From Cymbomonas tetramitiformis (Eukaryota; Chlorophyta; Pyramimonadophyceae; Pyramimonadales; Pyramimonadaceae), in NCBI GenBank assembly GCA_001247695.2, contig LGRX02028690.1, positions 62,001 through 126,000 on the forward strand: a stretch of 64,000 nt of DNA. The letters are read 5' to 3'. The translations under genes were made by a program, and so were the position numbers. Below, in pieces: positions 15,001-26,082 of this stretch (within the stretch, counting starts at the first letter, position 1; every line of letters starts with the position of its first letter). The notes below the pieces were generated by a model. It made no database searches. It worked only from the letters and a program-made list of their open reading frames with translations, and had not been told where the DNA came from.

Positions 15001-17428
15001 ATCGTCCAGTAACATCGAGACCATGTACGGAGAGATACTGGACGACAGTGCGGCGATGTCGTACCTGGTTCCGGTTATGTACACGCAAACGCAGACTCTT
15101 CTTTACTTTCGTGATATACTGGTCGCCGTGCTGGAGTTTGTGAGAGCGCTGGCGGTGGTGTTGAACGAAAACACGGACGCTCGGTTCATGGATTTTCAAA
15201 AGGAGGTTCTGGATTTTATGATGACCTTGGAGGATCTGGCGGATATGGCAGGAAGCTACATGATGCGTCTGATCGATGACTACGTGCGACTCCTTTTAGA
15301 GCTGGTCAAAATATGTATCGAGCTAATTCAATTTAACGGTGACAGCTCTATGGTCAGCAAGTTGGCTAATGACGTGCTGGAATTCGCGGAGATGATGCTG
15401 GATATTATCATCGAATTTGGAATGGCTATATATCAAATGATATATCGTTTTATGGCAGAATCTTCCTTCGGTAAGCAGCTGCTGTCCATTGTGGAAAGCG
15501 TGTGCCATATATCGAACGATTTGGTCGACGCTCTGCAGGATATGCGTGATACGATGTGCGGCTTCTTTTCGGAAAAGGTCAAGTGGTTGAAGACACATCC
15601 CAAAACGTACAAAGTGGGTTCGTTCAAGCTGCATCTCTTTTCGATTGAAGTGACGCACATCAAGTTTAAAAATCTTTTGGGCAGCGGAATCGGACACGTG
15701 ATCGACACGGGATTACGGTGCGACTGTCCCAGCGCAAAGGAGATGGCTCGAAACCCGAAACGATACACAGCCTTAAAGTACGTGGGTTGCCTTAAAGAGT
15801 CCACCTGCAAGATGCCGTCGATAAGCAACGATACGCCGTACCGACCCATGGAAGCGTCGCAATGTCAAACGTCCGGGATCGATAAAATTCGCAACGTGCA
15901 CACGACCAGCCTCTTGCCGGAGGTGGGACACAACGACTGGGAGACGCACTGCAGCATGTGCTGGGCGACGTCCGAGGCGTTCTGTATGGAAACGCGTACG
16001 GGTGGCGAGAACTCAAACGGGGCGCGCGGTCGTGTGTTCGACACGTATGGATCTGTGACGCAGCGCACCTCGGATACAATGACCCTATGCGCGCGTCATA
16101 CCACCAAAGAAGCGTGCATGTCCGACGAACAGACTACGCTCCATTTATCTACGTGCGTGTGGGATCCTTACTTTTACGGAGACTCGGAGGATCCCGTGCG
16201 TAGGGCTTCTCCCGGTAAGTGTCTCGGACGACGCACCGTGAAGAACGAGTACTACGGGCAACCTTGCGTGTGTGAAAACTGTCGCGGCGGCGTGTTTTGT
16301 GGAGCCAGCGGTTTCTGTCAATGCGGAGTCCTGCCTTCGTTGACTCTGGGATTGGAATGTCAGCCTTCGATGACCTTGACTCGGGTGGGAAACGTGACGG
16401 TCTACGCCCACGACGACGGGGACGCGTCGGCTCGATGCGGCAGCTGTCCCGAAAATGGGGCGAGAGCCTTGAGTCCGAGCGGAAGCCACTACGACAGCGT
16501 GTGCTACGTCAGGCAGACGGAGTTCTGCATGTACGAAAATCGCTTGGACAACAGCGGTATCGATAGCGCAGTGCCGCAGACCTTAACCGAGTGTCTAAAT
16601 AAATTGGAAGTGTTCGGACCGGTGCTCTGTCGCAACTACTGCGACTCCTCCGTTATGAACGATAACAATCTGCTGTTCCACAGAGTGTCTCTGAACTATA
16701 CCACGCACTCAAACCTCAACTTGTACGGCTCGTTGGCCATGCGTCCGCAGGACATTCCACACACCGAGTTCTGCACATGCGATCTAAATCTACGGGCCGT
16801 GTATATGGACGGGGTAGCGCATGGTGAGTCCACAAACACTTTGGATATCACGATCAATACCAACGCCTATACGGCGAGCGTTATAGACGGCGATGACGAC
16901 GTGAACCAGGAGAAGGCTCGTAGACGCAGAATACTGCAAGACATGCAGCAAGAAGTTTTCGATCTGAACGTATCTCGGGAGGATGCCGTCAATATCTTCA
17001 TCAGCGACGAGCCGAGCGATGTTTTAAAGACGGAAGCGCCGATCCCGAACGCGACCTCGAAGAGTCGCGCATCGCATAATGACAGTTTCGTATCTGTGGA
17101 GTCCATGCGGAACATGTTTTCCATGGCTCGCGACGACGTGAACCTGTACGCTACTCCGTGCGCGGTGCACGCGGATTGCGTCGCCTCGGGTGCGATGTGC
17201 TCGCAAAATATATACGGGGATCAAGAGCCCGTGCTGTGCGCCAGCTGCAGCAGGGACACATTCACGATCTCTGAGGCCGAGCGACGGTGCGACGGTCGCT
17301 TAGGACATTGCGCGTGCGGTCGCTCCAAAGTCGATCGGCTACGCGAAACCGGTCATGATGTGGATGTGGAAAGGTGGCAAAATGTGACCCTCGCATATCT
17401 GGCAGGGGAGAAGTCCTGTCGCGATTGA
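1..17428 (+). CDS. Giant cysteine-rich modular surface protein, 5' partial, two exons
   Basis: The frame is open from base 1 (no start seen, so the N-terminus lies outside the window). Exon 1 is 1-9216 and exon 2 is 9785-17428, giving at least 5,619 residues. Joining GAG|GTAATT to TTACAG|GAT keeps the frame exactly. The protein is rich in Cys, Tyr, Asp and N-glycosylation sequons, as expected of a secreted or envelope protein. Two PAN/apple-like cysteine modules lie near residues 1440-1500 and 1655-1705, separated by proline-rich linkers (near 1380, 1540 and 2650). A long Pro-rich block (about 3943-4089) follows, then PSI-like and EGF-like cysteine clusters (about 3550-3620 and 5230-5270). 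Hydrophobic stretches occur around DNA 13,930-14,200 and 15,100-15,500. No enzyme domain is recognised. A role in virion surface or host attachment is inference. It could equally be a host matrix protein. Confidence 0.7.
9217..9784 (+). other. Spliceosomal-type intron of the giant gene, 568 nt
   Basis: Donor GAG|GTAATT and acceptor CGTTACAG|GAT join two long open frames at codon phase 0. It is far longer than the other introns in the window (63-142 nt). The extra length is filled by about two copies of a ~170-bp repeat with AAAAAACGCGCGCG-type palindromes. Confidence 0.85.
9375..9700 (+). repeat. Palindrome-bearing direct repeats inside the intron
   Basis: Two nearly identical ~170-bp units plus a partial one. 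Each contains GGGTCTCGT, a motif reading GTCGACCGTGATTTTGACC, and the phrase GATGACGAGTAAAAGTTCAGG before an A-tract/CGCGCGCG/T-tract palindrome. The palindrome core is shared with the arrays at 36-38 and 43-44 kb, but the flanking unit sequence differs. Confidence 0.85.
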
Positions 17429-17606
17429 CCGGCCCCTGGCCGAGAGAGTCTCCCAAAAAGAGGGTTTGGCCGAAGATTGGCCGAAAGAATTTTGACCCTT
17501 AAGTATGCAAAAAGATGTCAAAACAAGAAAAAACAAATCTTTTCTCGAAAACTGGCCGAAAGGCCTCCGGAGAGGACTTCTGCCCTGATATCTGGCCGAT
17601 TTGGAA
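17429..17606 (+). other. Gap between giant gene and next frame with five TGGCCGA repeats
   Basis: About 178 bp separate the TGA of the giant gene from the next long frame. The heptamer TGGCCGA appears five times (near 17438, 17467, 17478, 17561 and 17592), and a purine-rich stretch lies in the middle. No good CAG|G acceptor is seen in the downstream frame, so a standard intron like the others is not supported. It may be a promoter, an insertion that split one gene in two, or an unusual intron. Confidence 0.5.
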
Positions 17607-20600
17607 ATGTGGCCCGGCAACACGTTCTGCGACAAGCTGTTTCGGGAGCTGATAAGAATAAATCCCAAGCTGGACCTGAAGGAAGCCTCCATGAGCGATC
17701 GCGTCAATGTGGATAGATGCGTCGAACAACGTGTGATGGGATTGCGGGCGCGATCCATTCTTAATCTGAGCACGCTTCCGGTAGATGTCGTGTACAACGG
17801 TTTGCGTCCCCTAGACATATTGAGAGAGATGGTCACGGGGACCTATATCACCGAGATCAGTATGTCCAGAAGCGATACACAGAACAGCACGCGGGTCTTC
17901 TCGGCATTGGAACATGGCGGGGTTGATCCGGCCTTGTATCTGGAAGTGCGCGAACGCGTGATCGACACGGTTGGTCCCCTCTACGAGTTGATACGAGATG
18001 CTGCGCGCAACACCAGTGTCAAACTTTTCGAAATGATTCAGCAAAGCGCTTTAGTGCAGCGCGTGAACTCCAGCGAGGCGATGAACACGTTATCGGCCAG
18101 CGTGAGCAAAAAGTATTCGCGTGCAGTACAAAATGGCGGCGTCATTTTACGACACATCACTAAATCGCAGATAGGAGAAAAGGCGCAACGAATCGGCTCG
18201 CACCTGCTTCCCGTCGCGTGGGAGACCGTGAAACTGACCCAAGCAGTTCGATCCACGTACTTGAGCGCGATAGACCCCACAGAGGGTTCCGAATTTCAAC
18301 AGAGAGTGCATCATTATTATCGTCAGCAGTTTAATCAGACTTGGCACGTAAACCACGACGATACGCAAAGCGGTGCAGGAAATGATTCCGTTGTGAAGGA
18401 ACGATTTGAGGCTCCGAAAGTTTTCAAAACCGATGACCGATCCGTATTGGATCGACTGACGGAGCTGCGGTATGTTCGGTCAAGCATCAGCCGACCCGGC
18501 CGACCGGACGCTTCCAGAGCGGTCGCCATCTCTCGTCGCCTGCTCGGATCCGACTCCGATCTCGAAACGAAGCAGCTTTCCAACTCGCGTTCGGAATCGT
18601 GCGATGTGTACGAGGAGGTCACGGATCTCGTGCGCAACGTCACCACCTTTGCCACCACCTACTACGGATTTGTCTCGTCCGACGACTCTGCCGTCATGAA
18701 TACGCATACCTTTCAGAGAAGTATGTGCACCTTTCTCGGCACGCTTCGAATGTTGGATTCATCGGACGATTCCGATGATGGAGTGCGTTTCTGCAGAACG
18801 GATGTGTACAGCACTCAGCGCAAACAGAAAGGACGAGGTATATTTGAAATTTTGTACGAAGAGTATATGTTGGACATCCGAAATGTGCTGAGCATTTCGG
18901 ACACATTCAAAAGAGACGAGGTCGACAAAAAATTCGACATCACGCATACCGAATTGTCGAACAGTTCGCGGGTATCCAGCTGCAGCGACATGACGCCGAC
19001 AACCTTCTTCATATGCCTGACCGACCTCATCATGAATTGGTTATCCATCGACTTTGATTTCAACGATGACGTGACCGACGTGATGGTCAACGAATTATGG
19101 CAGGACAAAGCGCGCGCCGGTGATGTGGAGGTGCGCAGCATCGACGACATACCGTTTTACGACGCCGAGTTTGTCGGGCTGTATTACCCGTCGGACTCGT
19201 TGTTGCTCAACTCCGAGTTGTTACCTAAAGGTAACGTGCGTTTCGGTATGGAGCTGTTTCGGACTCCTATCGATAATTGGGCGTCCCATCCCCATACGTG
19301 GCGCAAGGTGCCTAGCCAGCGTAACGCCTTTTTGGAATGGTACGAACGTTGGAGTGAAAACGACTTCGCACGCACCGACGCAGACGGAAACACGCTGTCC
19401 AGCATACACCTTAACCTGCAACATACCTACACGCTGGTCGACTTTTATCCCTATAGGCAGAACGAGCTCGACGCCTCCTGGTGGACCACCGACTTTTACG
19501 ACCAAATTGGACTGATTCCCGCTCACGTACTGATGGGTATGTGCGAAGTGCGCGACTTTGCGCAAGAGTCCGTACTGACTGACGTGGAAAGATGGTGCCT
19601 CGATGATGACACCAAATCTTTAGGATTTGGGCCCGATCATGCCGATAAATGGAAAATCCTGGGTTACGGATCCGGCGATGAGGTTCACCGCGACTGGTTT
19701 AAAGTGCCCTTCGAGGTTTCTTCATTCCGTTTTGACCTGCCTAAACAACGCGCTTACGGTCTCCTCAGACACGGGATAGATTATCCCGACCCGTTGCATC
19801 GCATATCGCGCGATGCTAGTTTGAGCAGAGCGAGTATCAATGAAATTGTAGCGGAATCCGTGCAGGATCGAAGCGTGATCCTTCGATTGGACATACACGA
19901 GGATAATTTTTTTGATAACGCGACCGTGAGAGATCTGGCTTATCGATGCGTATGTTACGAGTACGTCAAAAGCAACACCATCGAAAAATGCTTGGAGGAT
20001 GAAAGATGTATCGCGCCTAAGAAGTCCTTCTTTTCGCTTCGTGGTTACACCGAAACACCGTACTTCGTGTACGATAACGGAGGCTGGTGGGACTGCCGTT
20101 TTTCTTCCACTGACACGGAGTCACCGTGCACTCCGATACCACAAACGCTTTTGAACACCGTAGCGAACATGTCGTCTCGAGGCCACGAATATGAGCTAAC
20201 GAGACACGTCACTTCGACCACCAATCGATCTCCAAGATACAACGAGCTGATCGCCTGCGGACGACGAAATGATCGCTTTCCTTTCTTATGTACGATGCTA
20301 GCCAACGTATCGCTGGCACTGGTCGGTATCATCATTTTCAAGATAGTGTTCGGTATGCAAAGCGTCGAAACTTCGGTCGTCGGCGGAATCGCCGTTCTGA
20401 TTGCGACGCATCTAGCTCTTCGCACTTCCTACGAGTGGGAGGTGGGATTTTATCCGGCCGTACCGACGTGTCTTGCGGATGACCTGGCGCACGATTTGGA
20501 GCGGTATCTACTTCCGAGACATATAGAGTGGCCCGTCGCTTGGGCGAAAAGAAGACTCGACAACGATCGTCTTCATGATACGGTGGATTGTTCTGCAAAT

Positions 20601-21029
20601 CCGTACGGCTTCCGAGATGGTATCCGTAACGTCTTTTATTTATGGAAACGTCACCATCCGTCCTCCTTACACGACGTGTGCTATGACAGAAGAAGCGCGT
20701 GGTTGTGCGCTTCCTTTGAGACTTATTTTTACTATTACAACGACTACGACAGTTTGCGCGTCGCACAGGAGAACGGTCACGACAACGTCGACGACATGGT
20801 CGCGGTTTTCGATGCTTGCCAATTACGTACGATACTTAATTTTGTTCCAGCCGCTACAGTGGTTTTCGTTGTGTTAACGGCCACGGCTACCGCTTCGTCC
20901 TTACTGGTGGGCACGGGAGTGGCGGTCGTGATGATAATATTGAACATGCGAACGTTTGTGCAGTACATAGTGATGTACATAAACGTCAAGATACATATAT
21001 TGACCATGATGGTCGCGTATGATATGTGA
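17607..21029 (+). CDS. Large protein with C-terminal membrane segments
   Basis: 1,140 residues from ATG at 17607 (a TTG two codons upstream is less likely). There is no signal peptide at the N-terminus. The chain is a long, charged, Cys- and sequon-containing region ending in hydrophobic segments at about residues 893-938 and 1075-1126, so it is probably anchored in a membrane by its C-terminal end. It follows the giant gene by 178 bp on the same strand with similar composition and a cysteine-containing start. It may be the detached C-terminal, membrane-anchoring part of the same polypeptide. No family is recognised. Confidence 0.7.
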   Translation: MWPGNTFCDKLFRELIRINPKLDLKEASMSDRVNVDRCVEQRVMGLRARSILNLSTLPVDVVYNGLRPLDILREMVTGTYITEISMSRSDTQNSTRVFSALEHGGVDPALYLEVRERVIDTVGPLYELIRDAARNTSVKLFEMIQQSALVQRVNSSEAMNTLSASVSKKYSRAVQNGGVILRHITKSQIGEKAQRIGSHLLPVAWETVKLTQAVRSTYLSAIDPTEGSEFQQRVHHYYRQQFNQTWHVNHDDTQSGAGNDSVVKERFEAPKVFKTDDRSVLDRLTELRYVRSSISRPGRPDASRAVAISRRLLGSDSDLETKQLSNSRSESCDVYEEVTDLVRNVTTFATTYYGFVSSDDSAVMNTHTFQRSMCTFLGTLRMLDSSDDSDDGVRFCRTDVYSTQRKQKGRGIFEILYEEYMLDIRNVLSISDTFKRDEVDKKFDITHTELSNSSRVSSCSDMTPTTFFICLTDLIMNWLSIDFDFNDDVTDVMVNELWQDKARAGDVEVRSIDDIPFYDAEFVGLYYPSDSLLLNSELLPKGNVRFGMELFRTPIDNWASHPHTWRKVPSQRNAFLEWYERWSENDFARTDADGNTLSSIHLNLQHTYTLVDFYPYRQNELDASWWTTDFYDQIGLIPAHVLMGMCEVRDFAQESVLTDVERWCLDDDTKSLGFGPDHADKWKILGYGSGDEVHRDWFKVPFEVSSFRFDLPKQRAYGLLRHGIDYPDPLHRISRDASLSRASINEIVAESVQDRSVILRLDIHEDNFFDNATVRDLAYRCVCYEYVKSNTIEKCLEDERCIAPKKSFFSLRGYTETPYFVYDNGGWWDCRFSSTDTESPCTPIPQTLLNTVANMSSRGHEYELTRHVTSTTNRSPRYNELIACGRRNDRFPFLCTMLANVSLALVGIIIFKIVFGMQSVETSVVGGIAVLIATHLALRTSYEWEVGFYPAVPTCLADDLAHDLERYLLPRHIEWPVAWAKRRLDNDRLHDTVDCSANPYGFRDGIRNVFYLWKRHHPSSLHDVCYDRRSAWLCASFETYFYYYNDYDSLRVAQENGHDNVDDMVAVFDACQLRTILNFVPAATVVFVVLTATATASSLLVGTGVAVVMIILNMRTFVQYIVMYINVKIHILTMMVAYDM

Positions 21030-21155
21030 AGACGATCTTTCGATGAGCTTATTTACAAACTAACAAATAATAAGAGGTACAAATAATAGCTTTTTTTTAA
21101 CACGTTTTTTTAATCTTTATGTGCGTGAAACGATTAGCAAAATAATGTGCGGACG

Positions 21156-22247
21156 TCATAAAATACATGCGACACCCGATAACCAATCTACGACATCGAG
21201 GTGTGTTGCTTGACCGTACAAACTTTTTGCGGCTGACGGATTATATTTAAAAAAAGTTGGAACTATGGAATGCAACTTTTTGACGTACACTAAGTGTCCT
21301 CTTTTTATTGCGTTTCGGAAGGATTCGTAGATCACCAAAGAATCTTTGTCAATTTCGTATTGCGTTTCGGTGGTCAGCCATTCCAAAACGTCCGTGTGAT
21401 TTTTTATTGCTGCCAGTTCTACGATGCGTATCGACGAATTACCAAGAAAAAGTCGTTCCGCGCCCGATACGATCGCCGCATCGTATAGTTCACGCAGAGC
21501 GTCGATGTTACCCATCAGACTGTAGCAATTTACGGCGCATGAAAATGAACGCGCGTCATCCTCGAACAGCAGACTTTCCTGCACCCATCTTAGCATATTG
21601 GTGTTCGGTATAATGCATCGGCCGATATCGTCCGGATTATGTTTCCACCCTCGGCGATTCATGAGATCGGTTACACGCGTATCACCAGACATCACGGCGT
21701 CGGTCATGTACGTGACATCCTTTCTTTGATTATAATCGAAATTCCTATTCGCGAGCAATTCGTGAACGACTCCAAATTTGCCTTCTCGTACCGCTCTCCG
21801 GAAAGTTGCGATAGACACGGGGATGGCTGCACACCAGACACGCGGATTAACATTTTCGACAAGAAGCGTTTCGCTTATGCGATCGATATGGCATCCTAGA
21901 TGCGCAAGTCTACGTAGCTCACTTTGTATTCTGAGTTTGTGCGTGTGAGGTTGTAAATCTCGTAATATCGAGCACGAAATTTTGATTAACGATTTTATCG
22001 GACGCTTGTCTATCAGCATTTTATTCAATTCCTTCGAAGTCAGGCACACGCAAAATATGTCGATGTCGCTTAAAATACGTTCCCCTGCAATCTCATAAAA
22101 TGAAAGAATACGAATTACATCCTTCAAGACAACACAATACTTTGTAGTTGCTATTGAATGATGACATTTTCTATGAGAAAACGAAGATTTGTCGGATTCT
22201 CGCAACCTTTTCGTGAACATTCCAAATTTTTTGATACGTCCATACAT
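21156..22247 (-). CDS. F-box/ankyrin-like repeat protein
   Basis: Read from the first ATG at 22247 (363 residues); an upstream TTG in frame is unlikely to be used. Near residues 40-75 a VIRIL...ILSDIDIFCVCLTSKELN segment resembles a degenerate F-box-type N-terminus. The rest consists of short helical repeats with ankyrin-like cores such as GNIDALRELYDAA, NHTDVLEWL and THLDVVDWLSG. Proteins with this build are common in large DNA viruses and often act as substrate adaptors for host ubiquitin ligases; that role here is inference. It converges with the giant membrane protein (ends 127 bp apart). Confidence 0.65.
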   Translation of the reverse strand: MYGRIKKFGMFTKRLRESDKSSFSHRKCHHSIATTKYCVVLKDVIRILSFYEIAGERILSDIDIFCVCLTSKELNKMLIDKRPIKSLIKISCSILRDLQPHTHKLRIQSELRRLAHLGCHIDRISETLLVENVNPRVWCAAIPVSIATFRRAVREGKFGVVHELLANRNFDYNQRKDVTYMTDAVMSGDTRVTDLMNRRGWKHNPDDIGRCIIPNTNMLRWVQESLLFEDDARSFSCAVNCYSLMGNIDALRELYDAAIVSGAERLFLGNSSIRIVELAAIKNHTDVLEWLTTETQYEIDKDSLVIYESFRNAIKRGHLVYVKKLHSIVPTFFKYNPSAAKSLYGQATHLDVVDWLSGVACIL

Positions 22248-22730
22248 ACGACCTATTACACCCACACTTTTTTTTCTTTCGATCGTCAAAATTATGACGC
22301 TTATAAAAGTTGATGGTCAAGATGTTTTAACAAGCACCGCCGTACGATTTTATATGTCGAATGAAAAAAAAATCGATCGCTCGATCATTTAGCTCATTAT
22401 AGCTCCGGTATTTATATTCAATCTAAGCATAGCTTTCGTACGAAAAAATAGGCGTTTGGGATTGGATCGCCAAACTGCTTATTAAGTTGAACACGAGATC
22501 GAGATTATATTTAAAATTCGTTCTGATACAAAACTTGTATGTACGTCAAACGAATGTCAAAATTATATCATTCACCGAAAGTGTGCAAATTTATTACTGA
22601 TGTTTGCTTTGGAGCAGCTAATGTGCAGTGTTTGAACCTTTCAGACCTGTTTGTAACGCTATGTATTTCATCAAACGCAATATTGTACAACTGCGCATTT
22701 CATTTTTATAAATACGTCAGGATTTATATA
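22248..22730. other. Intergenic, no supported gene
   Basis: About 480 bp of A+T-rich sequence between the ankyrin-like gene start and the 3' end of the nuclease gene. Only short unsupported frames are present and no repeat was seen. Confidence 0.5.
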
Positions 22731-23434
22731 TCAGGCGTGTTCCAAGGATCCCAGCAAGCATGAGGTCACTCGCCCGGCTACAGCATGTCCGACCCGGCGT
22801 TTTGACCCACGCACCTTCACGTCGGCCAACAAGTCGGTGGCAAGATCTAAGACGGAGTTTACGGTTTAACGATTGTCTTTCAAATCCTTGGCTTTTTGAG
22901 TCAAATCGGCCGCATCTGCGAAGATGTCCGCGACGGATCGAGCAATATTTTCCGACATGCCTGGAATCACCATCAACATGTTAATCCAACACGCTTCAGG
23001 ATTTTCCTCGTTTTTTCTTTTTTTTGCATGGACGATATTTCCGTTATACGTTTCATGCGTATGATTCGACACGCACGGATCCAAATTTTCGCGTTCTCTG
23101 TGCGTCTGTTCGTTTTCGTGTTACTGTTCCGCAATTGCTCGTCCGATTTTACAAAAGGATCCTCGACAAGAATAAAATGCATCGCGTCATTTTCGTTTGC
23201 GAAGACTGTGGCTCGTTCGAGCTGATCTTTGAAGCGTCCGGTGATACGAGCGCTTTCCAAATCGGACCACGTTTTGCGTTCCACGGTTGCCAAAAGATTG
23301 TCCGCATGCTTAAAGTGAAAATCGGCAGTGTCTAAAGTCATTATAGTATGTTCAACCTTATCTTTTATTAACGTATCCCGCAAAGCGCGAGGCTCACGCG
23401 AATCAACGAGCAAGTCAATCTTCCGAGGGGCCAT
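22731..23434 (-). pseudogene. XPF/MUS81-type ERCC4 nuclease with HhH domain, disrupted
   Basis: The start ATG is at 23434. The ERCC4 nuclease signature is clear: LLVDSREP near residue 8, a gDF-like TADFHF, then VERKTWSDL...GRFKDQ near residues 50-67. This family cuts branched DNA (3' flaps, fork or repair intermediates). A one-base frame change is needed at an A8 run (plus-strand T8 at 23018-23025) to reach the helix-hairpin-helix segment (IPGMSENIARSVADIF). An in-frame TAA at 22866-22868 then precedes a convincing second hairpin (VRGSKRRVGHAVAGRV), with a final TGA at 22731. Two lesions suggest decay, though homopolymer error could explain the first. Confidence 0.75.
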
Positions 23435-23573
23435 ATGTCTCGCACAGAATATAACGTGTACGTATCCTTCATCAATATAAAGAAAAATCAGGTTTCGTGC
23501 AGGTCTTATCGATACGATATCGATAACAAAAATTGTCCGATCGAATCCGCGTGTGAAAAAAGTAAAACTCGAT

Positions 23574-23580
23574 TATATAA
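23574..23580 (+). promoter_or_regulatory. TATA-box-like element
   Basis: TATATAA about 70 bp upstream of the ATG at 23649. Confidence 0.45.
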
Positions 23581-23648
23581 AAAACGATAAAAATTATATT
23601 TCGGCGTAATATTTTTGTTTGTATACGCTCTCGTCTGTGCGAAAGCGA

Positions 23649-25932
23649 ATGGCAGATTTGGGTCCTTTTTGTGTTTTAAATATTAGAATTTTGTCCGACA
23701 TCTTTGTGAGCCGATTTAACAAGGACGAACTAGCGCCTGTATGGTGGATCAACAAAAGTTTTCGCTCGCTCATTATTTACTTAACTGGAGAAGAGGAGGT
23801 GCCTTTCAAATTTTCAAATAAGCTTATCGTGTCTCAATTAGCGTTTGTCAAAAAGGTGATGCACTTCGGTGGATCTTTCGGATTGATCGAGCCGGCTACT
23901 GATAAAAAAACAATGCGATATGCCATTGGAACTCTAGGACACGCTCTGTTGACCTCCACCAACTGGACCGCTATACGATGGGCCATACTCACGGTTTCTT
24001 TGCCAATACAATCAAGACTGATATTGACCTCCGATATCTATCGCAGCGTGGTTAAGGATTCCGTAAATAGCGTATCCACAGCGTTGACCTTACTTCACGA
24101 TATCGTTATTTGCTCGCAAGCGCATATGCAGGTTGACATATTTCATGATTTTTTCAAACGAACCAAAAAAATGGAGTACGCTATGACCGAAGCGGCGTGT
24201 TTGAAAGCGAACAACTCGCTGTCTTTCATGCGTTACATGCACAACCATCCCATATACAAAAAGGAAACACTCCAGAGTCGAGATGGTCACAAATTTGTGA
24301 AGAGAATTATTGCGTACGCGATATGGAACTGCGCGTACGTCTATTATAATGTTGAATGTCTGGCGTATTTACATGACACCTTTGATTTTACAGCTAGCAT
24401 CTCTAATATGCCAAACGCCGATCGTTTAATATTGAATGTATCTCAAACCATTACGTGTGATCTGACCATATTAGATTTCTTGATAAAAAAAGGTACGGTC
24501 ATTCGTATTTGTCGTTTTCTTGGACAGCCGAAATATACGTCTTTAACTGCATTTGTACTTCGCAGGATACGCAAAATACGAGTCATTCGACTGCATGCTC
24601 ATCAACATAATCAGAGCGTATCGTTTTCGTCATCTGTGTCAGGATCAATACGAAGCACTACGAAAATTTCTTTGCGCGCATTATTCTCGAGCCCATGTAT
24701 CGGTCGAACTGGCCAACGCGATCTTATTAAGCGTTTCGACGAGCACGATTACGGTCTACATGCAGAGCATTAAGACTTTGCTTCATTCGGAAACTTTTTT
24801 TGCGGTGCTGGGTATTCGCAAAAGACTCGATTTGATAAATCAAATTCAAGTATTCGGTCACGAGCTGCACACTTCGTTTTTACACAATCTCGTTCGTTCC
24901 GGGGTAAATCTTTCGCCTGAGCAATGGACGTGGTTGCAAAATCAATATAAAAGAAAGGATGTGGTGCAGAATAGACACCTTTCTTGCGATTTCGTTCAAT
25001 GCAACGCTTTGCTAATCTGCTTGGATCATCTGAGCTTTTCGTGCAACGCGTGCACCCTATTTCTGAATAGTATTTCCTTCAACAATGCCGATAAGATTGC
25101 TACTCAAAAATATCTCGGATACGATTTACACCTGGAAGCACCCTCGTGGGTATTGACGAAGTTATCGCAGAGATATGAAAAATCAGTGTCTGGTCCTACT
25201 ATTATCGACTGCATTCGCAGATTTCTACATCACACGACCACAAAATGTATAAAAAACGATACAAGGAATTGGTTCATACAGCTCGTCACGCGCGCTTTCA
25301 CGCTTTTGCCCGTTTATTTGTCTCCCGAATGTCATGGACAACTCACTCGATTGACGATCGAGTTGCAATCGCCCGAAGCGTTGATGGCTCTCAATGAGGC
25401 GTACGGGTTATGCTTTCAAAAAGTTACTCACGTCGTGCTAAAAAGGTTTGACGATTCCAAGAATAGTGTGGATGTGATGAATCTCGTTTTTGCTTCGATG
25501 TCGTACGCGGAGTCGCCTAGGTATCTCGCAGATATTCTTGTGGGAAATGTTAGTTTCTCGGATATTGCAATGTACGCCATACGGAATGATTTCGAGACGT
25601 TGTTTCGTACGGTGTGTGCTGTGAGTATCACGAAAATATTTTTTGGGGATGTCTTCGACGAGTTGAAATCACGTCATATCGTCGAAATGTTGGTCGAAGA
25701 GTCATCAAAATGCGTGACGCTTGCTCAAAAATATTTAGACATAATCGACAGCATGATTAGTGAAAACACCAAACGAATCAAACTGTGCGACAATCAGCTG
25801 TGTTCGTCATACGGTACGAAATCGATCAGAATGTTTGACGAAGATATGGACAACATATTTACGCACGACGAATGGGAGCTGTTTTATGAGGGTCTACCTA
25901 AAAACGTATGTGAGGCTATGTACGATGCGTAG
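23649..25932 (+). CDS. Helical protein with F-box-like N-terminus, two exons
   Basis: Exons 23649-24492 and 24566-25932 give 736 residues. ATG 23649 is chosen over an upstream TTG. The N-terminus (LNIRILSDIFVSRF...VWWINKSFRSLI) resembles the F-box-like start of the neighbouring ankyrin-type protein. The rest is a long helical repeat-like region without a recognised domain. Splicing AAAG|GTACGG to TTCGCAG|GA restores one frame across two overlapping open frames. Possibly a virus adaptor or degenerate repeat protein; the function is not established. Confidence 0.7.
24493..24565 (+). other. Short spliceosomal intron, 73 nt
   Basis: GTACGG donor and TTCGCAG|G acceptor, phase 1. Removal joins two frames that otherwise overlap. 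Confidence 0.75.
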
Positions 25933-26082
25933 CGACGTTCACAATACCTTATTTACATGTACCAAATATATCGATCGTGTCGTTTTCTGAATATGCACAC
26001 AATAATGCATGTGATAACCGATTGTACGTGAATATATTTTCTTTTAAATCGTACTTCAAGTTGAAACTTTTTGTGTGCTACA

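Noticed and set aside
22866..22868. Alternative genetic code reading TAA as an amino acid
   Set aside because: Other genes here end sensibly at TAA, TAG and TGA, and the same gene has a separate frameshift, so decay is simpler.
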